From Bretschneidera sinensis (lineage: Eukaryota > Streptophyta > Magnoliopsida > Brassicales > Akaniaceae), in assembly GCA_023935145.1 (NCBI GenBank), contig CM043699.1:67868638-67932637 (forward strand): DNA of 64,000 bases. Reading direction: 5' to 3'. The notes under the pieces are model-generated. The model worked only from the letters and a program-made list of their open reading frames with translations. It made no database searches and had not been told where the DNA came from. Every line of letters begins with the position of its first letter. Positions within the stretch are counted from its first letter, which is position 1. Shown here piece after piece: positions 33,495 to 45,849 of the stretch. Made by a program: the position numbers and the translations under genes.

Positions 33495-36049
33495 CGTATC
33501 ATTGGTGCAAACTATTTATTTATAACATTCATCTCATTATATATTTTATCATATCACGAGTGATTAGCATCTATATGTATTTCGTTTAATAAATCACAAC
33601 GTATACCTTTCATATGCCAATAATCAAATATATCCTTCGTGGGCTAAGCATAAGGCATCTTCATGGTTTACAATACGATATATACCCTTCACGGATCAAA
33701 ACACAAATTTTGCCTCTCATAGATTAAAATAACTTATGCCTCTTATGGTGGAAATATAATTCATAGCTCTCATGGACCAAATATAATTCATGCCTCTCAT
33801 GGGAAAAATCACAAATTTCACCAATCATCAATAGAAGAATGCAATGCGATGCGAGTTCACTTCTTTGATAATTTCTCTTCATCTCAATTTCACTTCATTT
33901 GCATTAGCCTCATACTAGGCTAATCATATAGTAACTAGGATCTCTCCCCACATAATTAATTTGGATCCCTTCCCTACTCGTTACTGGGTGGGGTCCTAAC
34001 GTCTTAACAATTAGGATCTCCTCTCCACCCCTTACTAGGAGGAGTCTTTACATTTAAATAATTATGATCCCCTCCCTACTCCTTACTCGGTGGAGTCCTA
34101 TATTAAATCATATGCAATAATTGTAAATGATGATCCAAACAATCTTCAAATCAAGCATCCATCAACTACTCACATCATTAGATTCACAATAGATATAATC
34201 ACGTACTCAATCTTACAACTATTTTCTATACCAATAAAAGAAGGAGTCATCAATTGAATTAAACTATTGTTTATTTCACATAAGTCCATACATTAGTCAT
34301 TTCCATTTGAGGGTGCACATTCACCAATTTCTAACACGTAGGCATAAGACCATTTCTATATTCAATTCTTATACAATCATATCACTTCATATATGTATAC
34401 ATTTCTCATTTTCACTATTGATTATAATTCAATAACTTTTCAACTTACTAGTCATCAACTCGAATAGTATATGGTTCATACTAGATAGGTCATACCAGGA
34501 AGCTTATACAAGCAATCATATATATACGACTATGTATATAGTTACGTACTAAGTACTTATTTTCAAATAGTTTTGGAGTATGGTTCCAATCGATATGCCC
34601 ATTATATTCTCATACATCTATCATTATAGGTTATCACTAAACCTCAACCTCTATATATGCATCAATATTAATATACTAATATTTATGATTTCATAATTAA
34701 GTTTTATTGCATACTTTTAAATCTTTTACATACTATTAAACATGTTATAGCACCTACTAAAAGTAAGCCGAACCTCACTTTTGCCATACTAAGCTCCAAC
34801 CTTGCATTACTTCTTAGCCTTAATGTTTTTATCTGATCACACCTAACTTATATAATTACTTAGTATACTTATTCAAGAAACATATAATTTAAATATGCCC
34901 AAGCATACAATAAACCTCATACTAGCGTACAAAACTAGAGGTTAAGTCTCAAACCTTCTTCCTTTATATAAAACTTTTATAAACTTTGTTCTTGCATGGT
35001 TTAAAACAAATGCAATCCTTTCAAGATCTTCACTTTAAAAACTTTAACATGTTTTTAAACTCATAGCACCATGTAATAAGTCTATAGTTGAAATACCTTT
35101 AACAAGAGCGGTTTATTTTGGGGGAAAACAGGGTTAAAATAGGTTCAGGGGCTCGGGTAGTCGACTGTCTATACTTTGCAGTCAACTATAGGTTACCCAG
35201 AGATTTGCACAGTCAACTATCTGGACAGTCAATTGTCCAAGGTCCAGAGAGTTTCACAGTCGATTGTGCACTTTGGACAGTCAACTGTCTGGTCGTGAAT
35301 TCAGAAAATTTTAGGGCAAAAACTCTATTTTTCTTCAAAATAACTTCTTGTCTCCCATCGGACTTCCAATCCAAACCAAATACAAGTTCTTGAGGGTTTT
35401 AAATCAAATATTCTACATTACTCAAACCAAATTTATGTGAAAACACATCAAACTTAAAAATCTAACACAAAACCATTCCTTTGGAAATAATTTTCTTATC
35501 AAGCAAACTTTTCAAATAAAGCTTCTAAAGACTTCATTCTCTAGTTTAATAAACAATCTTAATTATTTAAAAGTAAATAATAACAAGATTTACCTTAAGG
35601 TTGATAAAAAGTTCTCATTATTTCCTTTCTCTTCTTCCCTTTCTTCCTCTCATTCTTCCCCTTTTCTTTTTCTCTTCTTTAGATTTTCTAGAGGGTTCTA
35701 GGATTTTTTGGTCTCTTCCTCTCTCTCACACTCTATTTATATACAAAAATTTAATGCTATTACACACCAATCCTTCTACTTTGCACCATTTCCTATTTCC
35801 ACCACACAACTTTTAAAATTTATGTTTTTGCTTAGTTCCTCTTACTATTCCTCATAAGTTCCACAAATTTCAAATAAGAACTATTTTAAATAACTGACTC
35901 TTAGTTATTTACTTGTCCTAAAGTTCCACAAACTCAAGTACAAAATATTAAAAAAAAATTAGCTTAAAATTGAACAAGCAATATCAATAACGTATCGAAG
36001 TGAAACTCCGTGACTTTTAAATATTATAAATAAAACATCGAGCTCTACA
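33495..36049 (-). mobile_element. Solo K LTR (copy K2), right part
   Basis: It holds, read on the minus strand, the LTR start at 36049, a TATA box (TATATAAATAG near 35740), a GA-rich leader (35600-35700), the GTCGAC word cluster (35155-35300), a 50-bp minisatellite (33935-34100) and a 30-bp minisatellite (33640-33810). The element-F target duplication CTTAC is at 33490-33494. Open frames inside are compositional. Confidence 0.85.
35155..35300 (-). repeat. Cluster of CAGTCGACTG words in K2
   Basis: About six variants of GTCGACTGTC / CAGTCAACTGTC, several lacking the central CpG (TCAACT, TCAATT), which fits deamination of a once more uniform array. Same place in the LTR as in K1. Confidence 0.7.
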
Positions 36050-36054
36050 CTTAT

Positions 36055-36347
36055 AATAGATGTATATCATTTTATCAAACTATAAATTATCATTTAATTA
36101 TGTGCATGAGTCATATTAGAAAGGATGATATAGAAATAAGTAATGAGAGTGTAAAACTTAAAGATGACTTACAAAGAAAATACTTGTAAGAAATAAATTT
36201 GGGTCTAAGTTAAAACCTTATGAAAAATTAGGGGGAGGTTAGAAATTGTAATTTAAGATTAAAGATAGGGGAAAAGAGGTAAAACCATTGAATGAAAGTC
36301 CTATATAAAGGCTAAGACATTCTAAGAAAACTCACAAACAGTTGAAT
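36055..36347 (+). other. K-like LTR remnant with TATA box
   Basis: It contains 'gtcctatataaaggct' near 36297, whose surroundings resemble the promoter of K3 at about 36800. It is cut at 36348 by K3. Its link to K5 across the K2 insertion is unresolved. Confidence 0.4.
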
Positions 36348-36526
36348 TGTAGAGCTCGATACCTTAATTGGAATATTTTAAATCACAGGGTCGTAATTTG
36401 ATGCGTAATTGATGTATAAGATGATTTTGAGATTTAATTTAAATTCTTATGGAAATGTAAGGGGGAGATTAGAAGTTGTAATTTAAAATATAAGACAATG
36501 ACAAGTGTGGAGTCCATTCTTTCTTT

Positions 36527-36558
<32 letters not shown>

Positions 36559-38702
36559 TAATGAAATAATTGTAAATTTATTTGTGTTAGACACTTATAT
36601 GACTTATTGATTGAGGGTTGATTTAAAAAAAAGGGAATGAAGGTACTTAGGTAAAGACTTTCTTATAAAGAAATTGTTAGTGGAAACCTTTGGATCATAA
36701 TACAAAAAGCTAGGAAAACAAGGAAAGGTATGCAATTTAAATAAATAACTTAAGGAAGGGAAAGAGGGTAAAAGCATGAATTTAATGGTTCTATATAAGG
36801 CTTAAAGCCCTGGAGAAACAACCCAATCACTCTCATTTTTCTCTAGAATTTTCTGGTCAAAGAGAGAGAGAGAGAGCAAAAAAAGTTATTCTTCCTTCAT
36901 TCTTGGAGAAACCCAAAATTTTCCTTAACTTGTTTTATCTCACCCCCTAACACCAGTCCTCCACTCGCCTCTAAACTTTGTAGACCAACTACTACTAATC
37001 AGGAGACGCCACCAGTGCAGGAGGTGAGGCCCTACATGTAGATTAGGGTGGCGGATGGACTCCACGTGCCAGACAGTCTCCAATTCTTCCTTTGTTTTCT
37101 TTGGCCTTTTGCGAAGAATTTGAGGTACAATTAACTTATAACCTATTTTAAATTAAAGTAGACTTAAGAAAGTTAATTCTTTGGCTTTGTTTATGTTGAT
37201 TTGGACTTAATTTGATGGGTTTTGAATTAACTGAAGTTAGAGTATGAATTTAATGAGAAACTTGAATAAATCTTAAGTTTTAGAATGAAATAGTTTTAAT
37301 TTGTGTTTGGGTGTAAGTTTAGGTTATGGAAGTGTAAATATTGTTGATTTTGAACGATTTCTTTGAAGTTGGGAGAAATTGTGATGAAATTCTTGAATCT
37401 TACCTTATAATCTATTATGATGGATGTTGAGTTGAGTTATGGATAATGTTAGATATGTAAGATTAGACCTATAGAAGTATAAAGATTATTGGAACTGAAT
37501 GATTTTCATGAGTTGAAAAATTTCTTAAAGAAAGTCTAGTTTTGAGATGAAATCTTTTAAGATGAGTTTAAAAAAAGAGGAATTTTGGAGTTTAATTAAG
37601 CAAATTATTCTAGTTAGTTTTAAAATTTGAGAATCCTAAGCTATTTATTAATTAACTTTGAAATACCTTAGTAAATTGAATCTTTGTCTTGAGACATAAG
37701 CTTGGAAATTAATAGAAAATGAAGGAGAACAAAGTGTATTGAGCATATTTATAACCTTGGAAGAATTTTTGTTCCTAGTTGATTTTGATAATTTTCTAAC
37801 CAATTAGTAAGCAAGAAATGGGAGGGAGCTAAGGACTTTGGGCATATTTCAAAGCTTAGACTTGCTATCTCTAAATTTCTTTTACGGAAGTTATGATCAA
37901 ATCTTTAGTAAAATAAATAGTTAGATAAATTAAATAAATGGTCTTACTTAGTATAGGTTTAAACTTTATATTTTTGTATAGTTATGTGTGCACATATGAT
38001 CCTATAAGAATAATGTATGAATACATGTACTTAAAGTTTTAAGTAAATCTAGTGTTTTGTAAAGGTGTAACATGAATATGGAATTATTGGTAAATCTCAT
38101 TATATAGTAAAAAGTGATTATGTGTACATGTTTTACTTTTAAAGGAAGAAAATCTATGGCATAGCCTATTGTTTTGACTATTTCATATAGTTGCTTGGTA
38201 GGAATGGGTATTAATTACTTGTATGCTTCTTGATTTGTTATACTAAATGATATGTTCATTAGGTATGGTGGAAGAATGAACAAAAGCCAAGGAACTAGTA
38301 TGAGACTATGACTTGTTTCTAAAGGTGAGTTTCACCTTACTTTTAGTAAGCGTGATAACTTATAAAAATAAAAACAAAAAGCTTAAAAACATATGTAAGT
38401 CTAATGATTGTGCAAAATACAAATTTTATAAAATATTAAGTGTGAATATAATACGTTTTGATATGTCTTAAAGAAATGTCATGACATGAAAGATTTAATG
38501 AATGACTATAGGAATACAAAAGACATAAATTATATATAAATGGATGTACAAGAAAGCAAGTTTGAATAGGTCTTGATGTGTTTATTTTGATAAATTGTTA
38601 TGATATGATAGATTGGTGAACCTTATATTTGAAGATTTGTTGTGTTGTGAATGCATCTTATGATATGGAATCTTGATGATCATAAGGAACCGAGTGGAAT
38701 GT
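36348..38702 (+). mobile_element. K-family LTR (copy K3), plus strand, interrupted by element H
   Basis: It starts TGTAGAGCTCGATACC, as K2 does on the other strand. It has a promoter (CTATATAAGG near 36815), a GA repeat (36857-36873), and far downstream the block 'aaaggtgagtttcaccttacttttagtaag' seen in K1 and K2 (cited here for its AAGGTGA-TTCACCTT palindrome). It is cut at 38702 by H, and its end lies beyond the window. It carries a (TA)n run at 36528-36556. Confidence 0.65.
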
Positions 38703-39558
38703 GTTGGGATTTGTCCAAGGATTAAACAGGAGATGTTCAACATCAGGTTTGGAGGTGTGCACCATGGCCCAACCTTGTGCGTCGCGGCCTGCAGCAACTC
38801 TAGAAGTCCTCCTCTCCAAGCCACGTCACGGCCCCCAAAAGATGGTGCATTGTTTCCTTGATGTGCGTCGCGGCCTGCCCTGTTCTGGGCCGCGGTGCCA
38901 GGCACACTGATGCATCTTTTCTAACCTTTTGAGATGGTGTGTGGGGCTTGGTTAAAACGCACAGGTTCACTTAGACTCTTAGAGAACCATAAGTCTTTGG
39001 TTCTTGAGATCTAAAGGTTGAGATTGTTCTCAAAGATTAGATGAGGTGGTCATGGCTCTATATAAAGGGTCTTCTAACCACAAGTGAAGAAATAATCTTA
39101 AACACAAGATACAAGATCATCATACAAGAGAATTCAAGTGCAAATATGAGAGCGCAAAGACACAAAACACAGGAGAGGCACTAGAATAGATCTCAACACA
39201 AGAGAGGCTGGTTGTTTAGAGAGAGAGTAGTATAGATTGAGGATTCAAGGGCTTTGTAAGTGGAATTTTCTTGGGGAAAATTCCAGGGAAACATTAGTCC
39301 TTATCATTTTCTTTTTCTCTTATTTTGTTCTTCAATAACAAGAGGGTTCTTGAAGGGGTGTTGCTGTAATTGTAGGAACTCCATTGATTTAGTGCAGAGA
39401 GCTCGGAGGAGCTCACAGGGACGTAGGCACATTGCTGAACCTCGATAATAATTGCTTGTATTCTTTCTTTGATTGAGTTGTTTTTGTTCATTACAAGTCA
39501 TTCTAGACTTGGGTGTTTGGAAAATCATCACTTGGGCATCTTGAGGTGATTTCCAACA
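38703..39558 (+). repeat. 5' LTR of copia element H
   Basis: 856 bp from TGTTGGGATTTGTCC to TTCCAACA. GC-rich words at 38750-38910 (CACCATGGCCC, GCGTCGCGGCCTGC twice, GGGCCGCGGTGCC) precede TATATAAAG at about 39058. The layout matches D and G but the words differ. The partner LTR lies outside the window. Confidence 0.85.
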
Positions 39559-39559
39559 G

Positions 39560-39604
39560 TGCTATCAGAGCTGGAAGAGATACCACCAATAGTGGTATCA
39601 GAGC
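39560..39604 (+). other. Duplicated primer-binding site of H
   Basis: TGCTATCAGAGC at 39560-39571 and TGGTATCAGAGC at 39593-39604 both match the initiator Met-tRNA PBS. The downstream copy is the better match. Confidence 0.8.
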
Positions 39605-39820
39605 TTTGGTGAGCGGGTATCGGAGCTGGAACAGAAGGTATAGGAGCAAGACTCCAAGAATCAAAGATCAACTTCTTGGGTGATTCAAGAACAGAGTAAT
39701 AGATCAAGATCTGATTGTGTTCTTGAGGGTGATTCAAGATCTTTAATCGTGTTCTTAAGATTTAGAAGAAGTTGAAAAGCAATTTTGGGTGCTGCATAAA
39801 TCTGGGATTTTTTTCGCAAG

Positions 39821-39904
39821 ATGGGTTCAAATTTCATTGTTGAGAAGTTTAATGGAAAGGGAGACTTTGCCCTTTGGAATTGGAAGATCAAGGGTCTTAT
39901 GCAA
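39821..39904 (+). pseudogene. H gag, first 28 codons (split by G)
   Basis: ATG at 39821 opens MGSNFIVEKFNGKGDFALW, the same gag start as in D and G. It stays open to 39904, where G is inserted (TSD tgcaa). The reading frame continues at 63836. Confidence 0.85.
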
Positions 39905-40907
39905 TGTTGGAAATCACCTTGAAAAGATTCCCAGGTGGTGATCTTCCAAACACCCAAGTCTAGAATGACTTGTAGAAAGAAATATAGCAATCGAAAGCAA
40001 GAAAGAAAATAAGACAAGCGATTTGTTATCGAGGTTCGGCAATAGCCTACGTCCCCATGAGTGCCTCTGAACTCTCTACACTAAATCAATGGTTCTTTAC
40101 AATTACAGCAACCCTCTTCAAGAAGCTCAAGTTCTTGAAGAAACCAAGAAGAGAAGAAAGAAGATGATAAGAACTATTACAATGCTCTCTATCTATACTA
40201 CTCTCTCTTCTTTACAACCAACCTCTCTACAATGAGTCCCTCTTGTGTTTTGTGTCTTTGCACTCTCACACAATTCTCTCTTGTATTGTGTCTTGTCACT
40301 CTTTACAATTGATCTCAAATTATATCACAATGTTATTATAATTCATGTTGATAATGAAGCTAGGTGACCCTTTATATAGTGCACCAACTTCTTGTCCAAT
40401 CTTGAGAGTAAATCTCCACCCTTAGATCTTGATGACCACTTAACCATGGCCTCCATCAATCCTAAGTGGTGTTGTGCATTTTAACCTTGCATCCACCCAC
40501 CAAACAAGAGGCTAAAACAATCTGTCCATGTGTGCTTCAGTGTGCCTAGCGCCTAGGCACTGAACAGGGGGTGGTGAGGCGCTAGGCAAAGCTCATTTGC
40601 ACCACATTCTGGGCGGTGCGGTGCTGGTGGAGGGGTGGTGCGACACTGCCCTTCTTCAAACAGCATCCTTGCCGGGTGGTGAGGTGCTGGTGAAGGGGCA
40701 GTGAGGTGTACCCTGATGCTGCCCTTCACACAGTAGTGTGCACTACTTTGCTTTGTTGTTTAGGGGTGTGCACACACACCCAAATGGATGCACACACATG
40801 TGTGCACTCTTTTAACATGCTGTATTTTAATCTTCCAACCTTGGTTTAGACTTTAACCATCTTTGAACCATGTTTAGACATGTTTAAACCCTAGATAAAT
40901 ACCAACA
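39905..40907 (-). repeat. 3' LTR of G
   Basis: The plus strand runs TGTTGGAAATCACC to AAATACCAACA. TATA on the minus strand is at 40372-40379. GC-rich words lie upstream of it at 40540-40740 (GGCGCTAGGC-like, GGTGAGGCGCT, GGTGCGGTGCTGG, GTGAGGTGCTGG). Confidence 0.92.
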
Positions 40908-40920
40908 ATCTATACCTTTG
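40908..40920 (-). other. Polypurine tract of G
   Basis: Minus strand AAAGGTATAGATT abuts the 3' LTR and matches the D PPT. Confidence 0.75.
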
Positions 40921-40939
40921 TCTAAGTGTTTAAATCCGA

Positions 40940-42530
40940 ACCATTATGCAGAGAGCTTCAGGATCCAAACTCATCTTGAGTCATCAATTAACCAACTCCA
41001 ATCCTAAATAGTCCAAGGCAATGATTAAACTTACTTAGAGGTAGGACTTTAGTACCTAAATCCGTAGGATTTTCTTCCGTGGCTACCTTGTCCACATGGA
41101 TGCATCATTTCGTAACATTTTCCCGAATGAAATGATACCAAACATCCATATGCTTTGTCCTCTCATGGAACACCGGATTCTTACACAAGTGCAATGCACT
41201 TTGACTATCCAAAAACACCACAACCTGCTCCTCCAGTACCTTCAACTCTTCCAGCAACCCTTTGCACCACATAGCTTCCTTAATGGCCTCCGTAGTCGCT
41301 ATGCACTCAGCCTAAGTTGTTGAGAGTCGTACCACTGGCTGCAACTGAGCCTTCCAACTTACACAACATTCGTTTAAGTTGAAGAAGTAGGAGGTAATCG
41401 ATCTCCTTTTATCCCGGTCTGCTCCATAGTCCGAATCCGCAAAACCCTCAAGGCAGATGGACTTACCTCTCTTCTCATAAACCAGCCCTACTTCTGGGCT
41501 TCCCTTCAAGTACCTCAACAACCACTTCATCCTAAGCCAATGCTCCTTTTCGGGATTACTCATAAACCTGCTAAGAACACTTATTTCATGAGCAATATCA
41601 GGTCTAGTGCTTACCATGGTGAATATAACAGAACCAACAACACTAGAATAAGGGACTTTTTCCATTTCCTTCTTCTCCGCCTCCGATCTTGGACATTGAT
41701 CGCTAGAGAACTTGAAATGACCAGCAAAGGGAACCTTCACTGGTTTGCTATCTTCCATAGAGAACTTAGATATCATTTTCTCTATGTAAGAAGTTTGAGA
41801 GATCTTCAATTTGTTTCTCTCCCTTTCTTGGATGATACACATCCCAAGGATCTTTTATGCATGGCCAAGATCCTTCATCTTAAACTCCTCACTGAGTTGA
41901 GCCTTCAATTTCCTTATCCTCTCCATGTTGCTCCCAACCAGCAACATGTCATCAACATAGATGAGGATGATCACCACTTCCTTAACCTTCTACCCCTTAT
42001 ATAACAAGCACGAATCATTGTAGCTTCTCATGAAACCTAGGCTGATTACAAAGGAATCAAGCCTCTTATTCCATTGCTGAGGTGATAGCTTCAGGCCATA
42101 GAGAGATTTCCTCAATTTGCACACTAACTCTCCTTGCCTTCATTCCTCATAGCCTTCGGGTTACCTCATGAAAATGGTCTCATTGAGCTCTCCATGTAAG
42201 AACGATGTCTTCACATCCATTTGCTTGATTTCCCAATCAAATTGGACCACCAATGCTAACACTATCCATATCGTCTTGTACTTCACAACCGGTGAGAAGA
42301 TTTTGGTGAAATCTATGCCTTATTTTTGTGTGAACCCCTTCGCCACCAACCTAGCTTTATACTGAACTTCATCCCCTGAAGTATTCCCTTATTTGATCTT
42401 GTTGAGCCATTTACAATCCACAACTCTCTGTTTTTCAGGTTTGAGCACCAACTCCCAAGAGTTTTTCTTCATCAAAGAATCCATTTCTTCCTCCATAGCC
42501 AGCTACCACTTTAACGAATCCTTACACTCC
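40940..42530 (-). pseudogene. G reverse transcriptase / RNase H
   Basis: On the minus strand: AMEEEMDSL, AKGFTQK then a stop, QMDVKTSFLHGEL, KSLYGLKLSPQQW, and the active site YVDDMLLVG at about 41939-41959, intact here. From 41842 an open stretch of 176 codons covers the thumb and start of RNase H (STRPDIAHEISVLSRFM, GFADSDYGAD). RNase H ends in broken frames (FLDSQSALHLCKN, TKHMDVWYHFIRE). Many of its stops sit at former CAA, CGA or TGG codons. Confidence 0.9.
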
Positions 42531-43640
42531 ATGGCATCTGTGTAAGTTTTTGGTTCAACCTCTCCTTCTGTCCAAGGAGCTGCTACATTAGCATTCGCAA
42601 ACCCATATCTCAAAGGTGGTCGAACCACCCTCCTTCCCTGGTCTCTTGTGAGCTGGTAGTCATTATGACTTGCTGCATCAACCTCTTCTTGTTCAGCCTC
42701 TTCTTGAGTTTCTTTAGCATGGCCTTCATTCAAAGGCTCTACCTGGTCCGAACCCTCTTGCTTTCCTTTCTCTACCTAAACCAAACTCTCCTTGATGCGA
42801 TGCTCCACAACTTCCAGACTGGTTTGCTCACTAGCCCCTGCAAGGTTAGTTTTCTCCAAGTAGGGAAATAACAATTCATTAAAAATAACATCCCTACTTA
42901 TAATGAGTTTCATGGCTTTCTTTTCTAAGGACCACAATCTATATCCCTTAACCCCATCACCATATCCTAGAAATATATATTTTCTAGATCTTGGGCTAAG
43001 TTTATCCTCCTTTTGATGTGCATATGCAACATACACAACAGTCTTAAGGTTGCTTATTCAGGGGGTTTCCCACTCCACATCTCCATGGGAGTCTTGAACT
43101 CTAAAGCTCTAGAAGGTGATCTATTTACCAAGTATGCAGCTGTAGCCACAGCTTTTCCCCAAAAATATTTTGGTAAACCAGATCCTATTAACATGCACCT
43201 AATCTTTTCCAAAAGGGTTCTATTCATCCTCTCAGCAACTCCATTTTGCTGAGGTGTTTTTACAACCGTTCTATGTCTTAGAATGCCATTTAATTCACAG
43301 AATTTATCAAAATCCTTATTACAAAATTCTAAGCCATTATCGATTCGTAAATCCTTAAATACCTTACCCGTTTGAGTTTCCAGCAACTTCTTCCACACAA
43401 CAAATTTATCCAAGGCATCTAATTTATTTCTAAGTAAATAAACCCACACTCTTCTTGAATAATCATCAATTAAAGACAGAAAGTAAAAGTTACCTCCCTG
43501 TGTTGGTGTTCTTGCTAGTCCCCAAAGGTCCGAATGAATATAGTCAAAAATCCCCTTAGACTTGTGCACTCCGGTGTTGAAGCTGGCCCAGTGTTGCTTC
43601 CCAAGAATGCAACTCTCACAGAAATCCAGTTTCTCTACTT
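42531..43640 (-). pseudogene. G integrase and C-terminal extension
   Basis: The GAG-pre-integrase knuckle (CESCILGKQHWASF) is near 43590-43635. The core at 43054-43569 is open with LIDDYSRRVWVYLL, LRIDNGLEF (first T changed to I) and PQQNGVAERMNRT, so all three catalytic acidic residues are present. A frameshift at 43054 precedes the conserved C-terminal part (YAHQKEDKLSPRSRK, FLGYGDGVKGYRLW) at 42776-43036. Confidence 0.9.
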
Positions 43641-44997
43641 TGTCTCCTCCAAGTAGACCATCCTTGCTATGAACTTACAGGCCCTTTTCGCTCATATGTC
43701 TCAAGTAAGTGTACCAAAGGGCTGCCTTATCCATCTCAGCCATCAAGCTTGCTGCTTGATCATTGATTTCTGTCTCTCCGATCATCTCATAGACTCCATC
43801 ATTTCTTGCTGCCTTGATCACTACCAAAGATCCCTTGGCCACCTTGATCTTTCCTCATTCTACTTTGCATGTATACCCTATGGAATCCAGCTGCCCCAAT
43901 GAGATCAAATTTCTCTTCAAATTTGGAAGATACCTCACATTTCGCAGCAGCCTTGTGACTCCATCGAACATCCTCAATTAGATGTCTCCAATCCCTCTCA
44001 CTTGGCAAGAATTGTCATTCCCCAAGAAGACCCTTCCATCATTGATCTCCTTGAAATTCTTGAACCATTCCTTGTAAGGGCACATGTGATAAGTGCACCT
44101 GAAATCCAGAATCCACTTTTTGCTGCCTTGCCTCCTGCTCATATTTAAGCACACAACAAGAACATCATCTTGCTGTTCTCCTTTGGCAACCGAAGCCTCT
44201 CCATTGTTGGTGTGGCTTTTTCTCTCATCCCACATCTTCTTCTTGCAATCTTTTCTGAAATGGCCCTCCTTATTGCAGTAGAAGCACCTCTTTCCAAATC
44301 TTGATTTGGAATGTGCTCTCTCATGGCTTTGCCCACTACCTCTTGATTTTTCCCAATAGTTCCCATGAGTGCTACTGCCATTCCGAGTTTTTGGCCTTCC
44401 TCTTACGAATAGCCCATCTCCACTTGATGTCTCCTTCATCTTGGCTTTGAAATCATGTACCCTTATGGAATTAATCACAATATTCTTTGTTAAAGTATCC
44501 CTTCCATACTCAGTAGCATTAATCAAATTATCAAAGCAATCAGGAAGAGAATTTAACAAGATAACAGCCAATTGTTCATCCGGAAATGTAATACTACAAC
44601 TATTCAAATCTTGAACTAGCTTATTAAAGACATCAAGATTATCTTAAAACTCTTTATTATGATCCATTTTAAAAGCAAAGATTCTTTTAAGAAGATAAAT
44701 TTTGTTAGAGAGAGTTTTGGTAAGAAACAACTCATCTAGTTTCTTCCATATGACAGTCGGATCTTTCGAGTCTCCGCACTCCCTTGTGACACTATCCGAC
44801 ATGTGCAAGAAAATGGTGTTGTAAGCCATCTTCTTCATCTTAAACCGCTGGTCCTTCATGACACTTGCTGGAAAAGCATCATCTTCTCCAATAGCCAAGT
44901 CCACTTTCTGTTGCATTAGAACCGCCTTGATCTTCCGCTTCCACAGGGAAAAATCTCCCTTTCCATAAAATTTCTCAACCACGAAATTTGAAGCCAT
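43641..44997 (-). pseudogene. G gag and protease
   Basis: ATG at 44997 starts MASNFVVEKFYGKGDFSLWKRK; a TAA at 44644 replaces a glutamine codon. The same frame then runs open to 43978 through gag core (LLNSLPDCFDNLI), an intact CCHC knuckle C-F-Y-C-NKEGH-FRKD-C at 44245-44286, and the protease site, which reads D-F-R-C-TYHMC instead of D-S-G-C, so the protease would be dead. Further stops follow at 43978 and beyond. Confidence 0.9.
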
Positions 44998-45222
44998 CTT
45001 TGCGGACAAGATCCCAGATTTATGCAATACCCACAAATGCTTTCTTCAACCTCAAGAACATGATCGAAGATGGAACTTAACACCATTCTTGTATCACCCT
45101 CAAGAACACGATCTGATCTTGATCTCTACTCCGTTCTTGAATCACCCAAGAAGTTGATCTTTGATTCTTGGAGTCTTGGCTCTGTAACCTTCTTGTTCTT
45201 ACTCCGATACCCAGTTGTGCAA

Positions 45223-45255
45223 GCTCTGATACCACTGTTCAAAGCTCTGATACCA
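45223..45255 (-). other. Tandemly duplicated primer-binding site of G
   Basis: Minus strand CAGTGGTATCAGAGCTT occurs twice with a 21-bp period (45244-45255 and 45223-45234 for the 12-base core). Both copies are perfect matches to the initiator Met-tRNA PBS. The first abuts the LTR. Confidence 0.88.
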
Positions 45256-45256
45256 C

Positions 45257-45849
45257 TGTTGGAAATCACGTTGACAAGATGCCCAGATGGTGATCTTCCA
45301 AACACCCAAGTCTAGAATGACTTGTAGAAAGAAATATAGCAATCGAAAGCTAGAAAGAAAAGAAGACAAGCGATTTGTTATCGAGGTTCGACAATAGCCT
45401 ATGTCCTCATGAGTTCCTCTGAACTCTCTGCACTAAATCAATGGTTCTTTATAATTACAGCAACCCTCTTCAAGAAGCTCAAGTTCTTGAAGAAACCAAG
45501 AAGAGAAGAAAGAAGATGATAAGAACTATTAAAATGCTCTCTATCTATACTTCTCTCTCTTCTTTACAACCAGCCTCTCTACAATGAGTCCCTCTTGTGT
45601 TTTGCATCTTTGCACTCTCACACAATTCTCTCTTGTATTGTGTCTTGTCACTCTTTATAATTGATCTCAAATTATATCACAATATTATTATCATTCATGT
45701 TGATAATGAAGCTAGGTGACCCTTTATATAGTGCACCTACTTCTTGTCCAATCTTAAGAGTCAATCTCCACTCTTAGATCTTGATGACCACTTAACCATG
45801 GCTCTCCATCAATCCTAAGTGGTGCTGTGTGTTTTAACCTTGCATCCAC
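45257..45849 (-). repeat. 5' LTR of G, part nearest the PBS
   Basis: It matches 39905-40500 and carries the TATA box at 45723-45730 (minus). It is broken at 45849 by element B (TSD tccac, 45845-45849). Confidence 0.92.

Noticed and set aside
35118..35393. Frame of 91 codons with repeated 'VDCALWTVNCLV' type text
   Set aside because: It is the translation of the GTCGAC word cluster, antisense to the K2 LTR.
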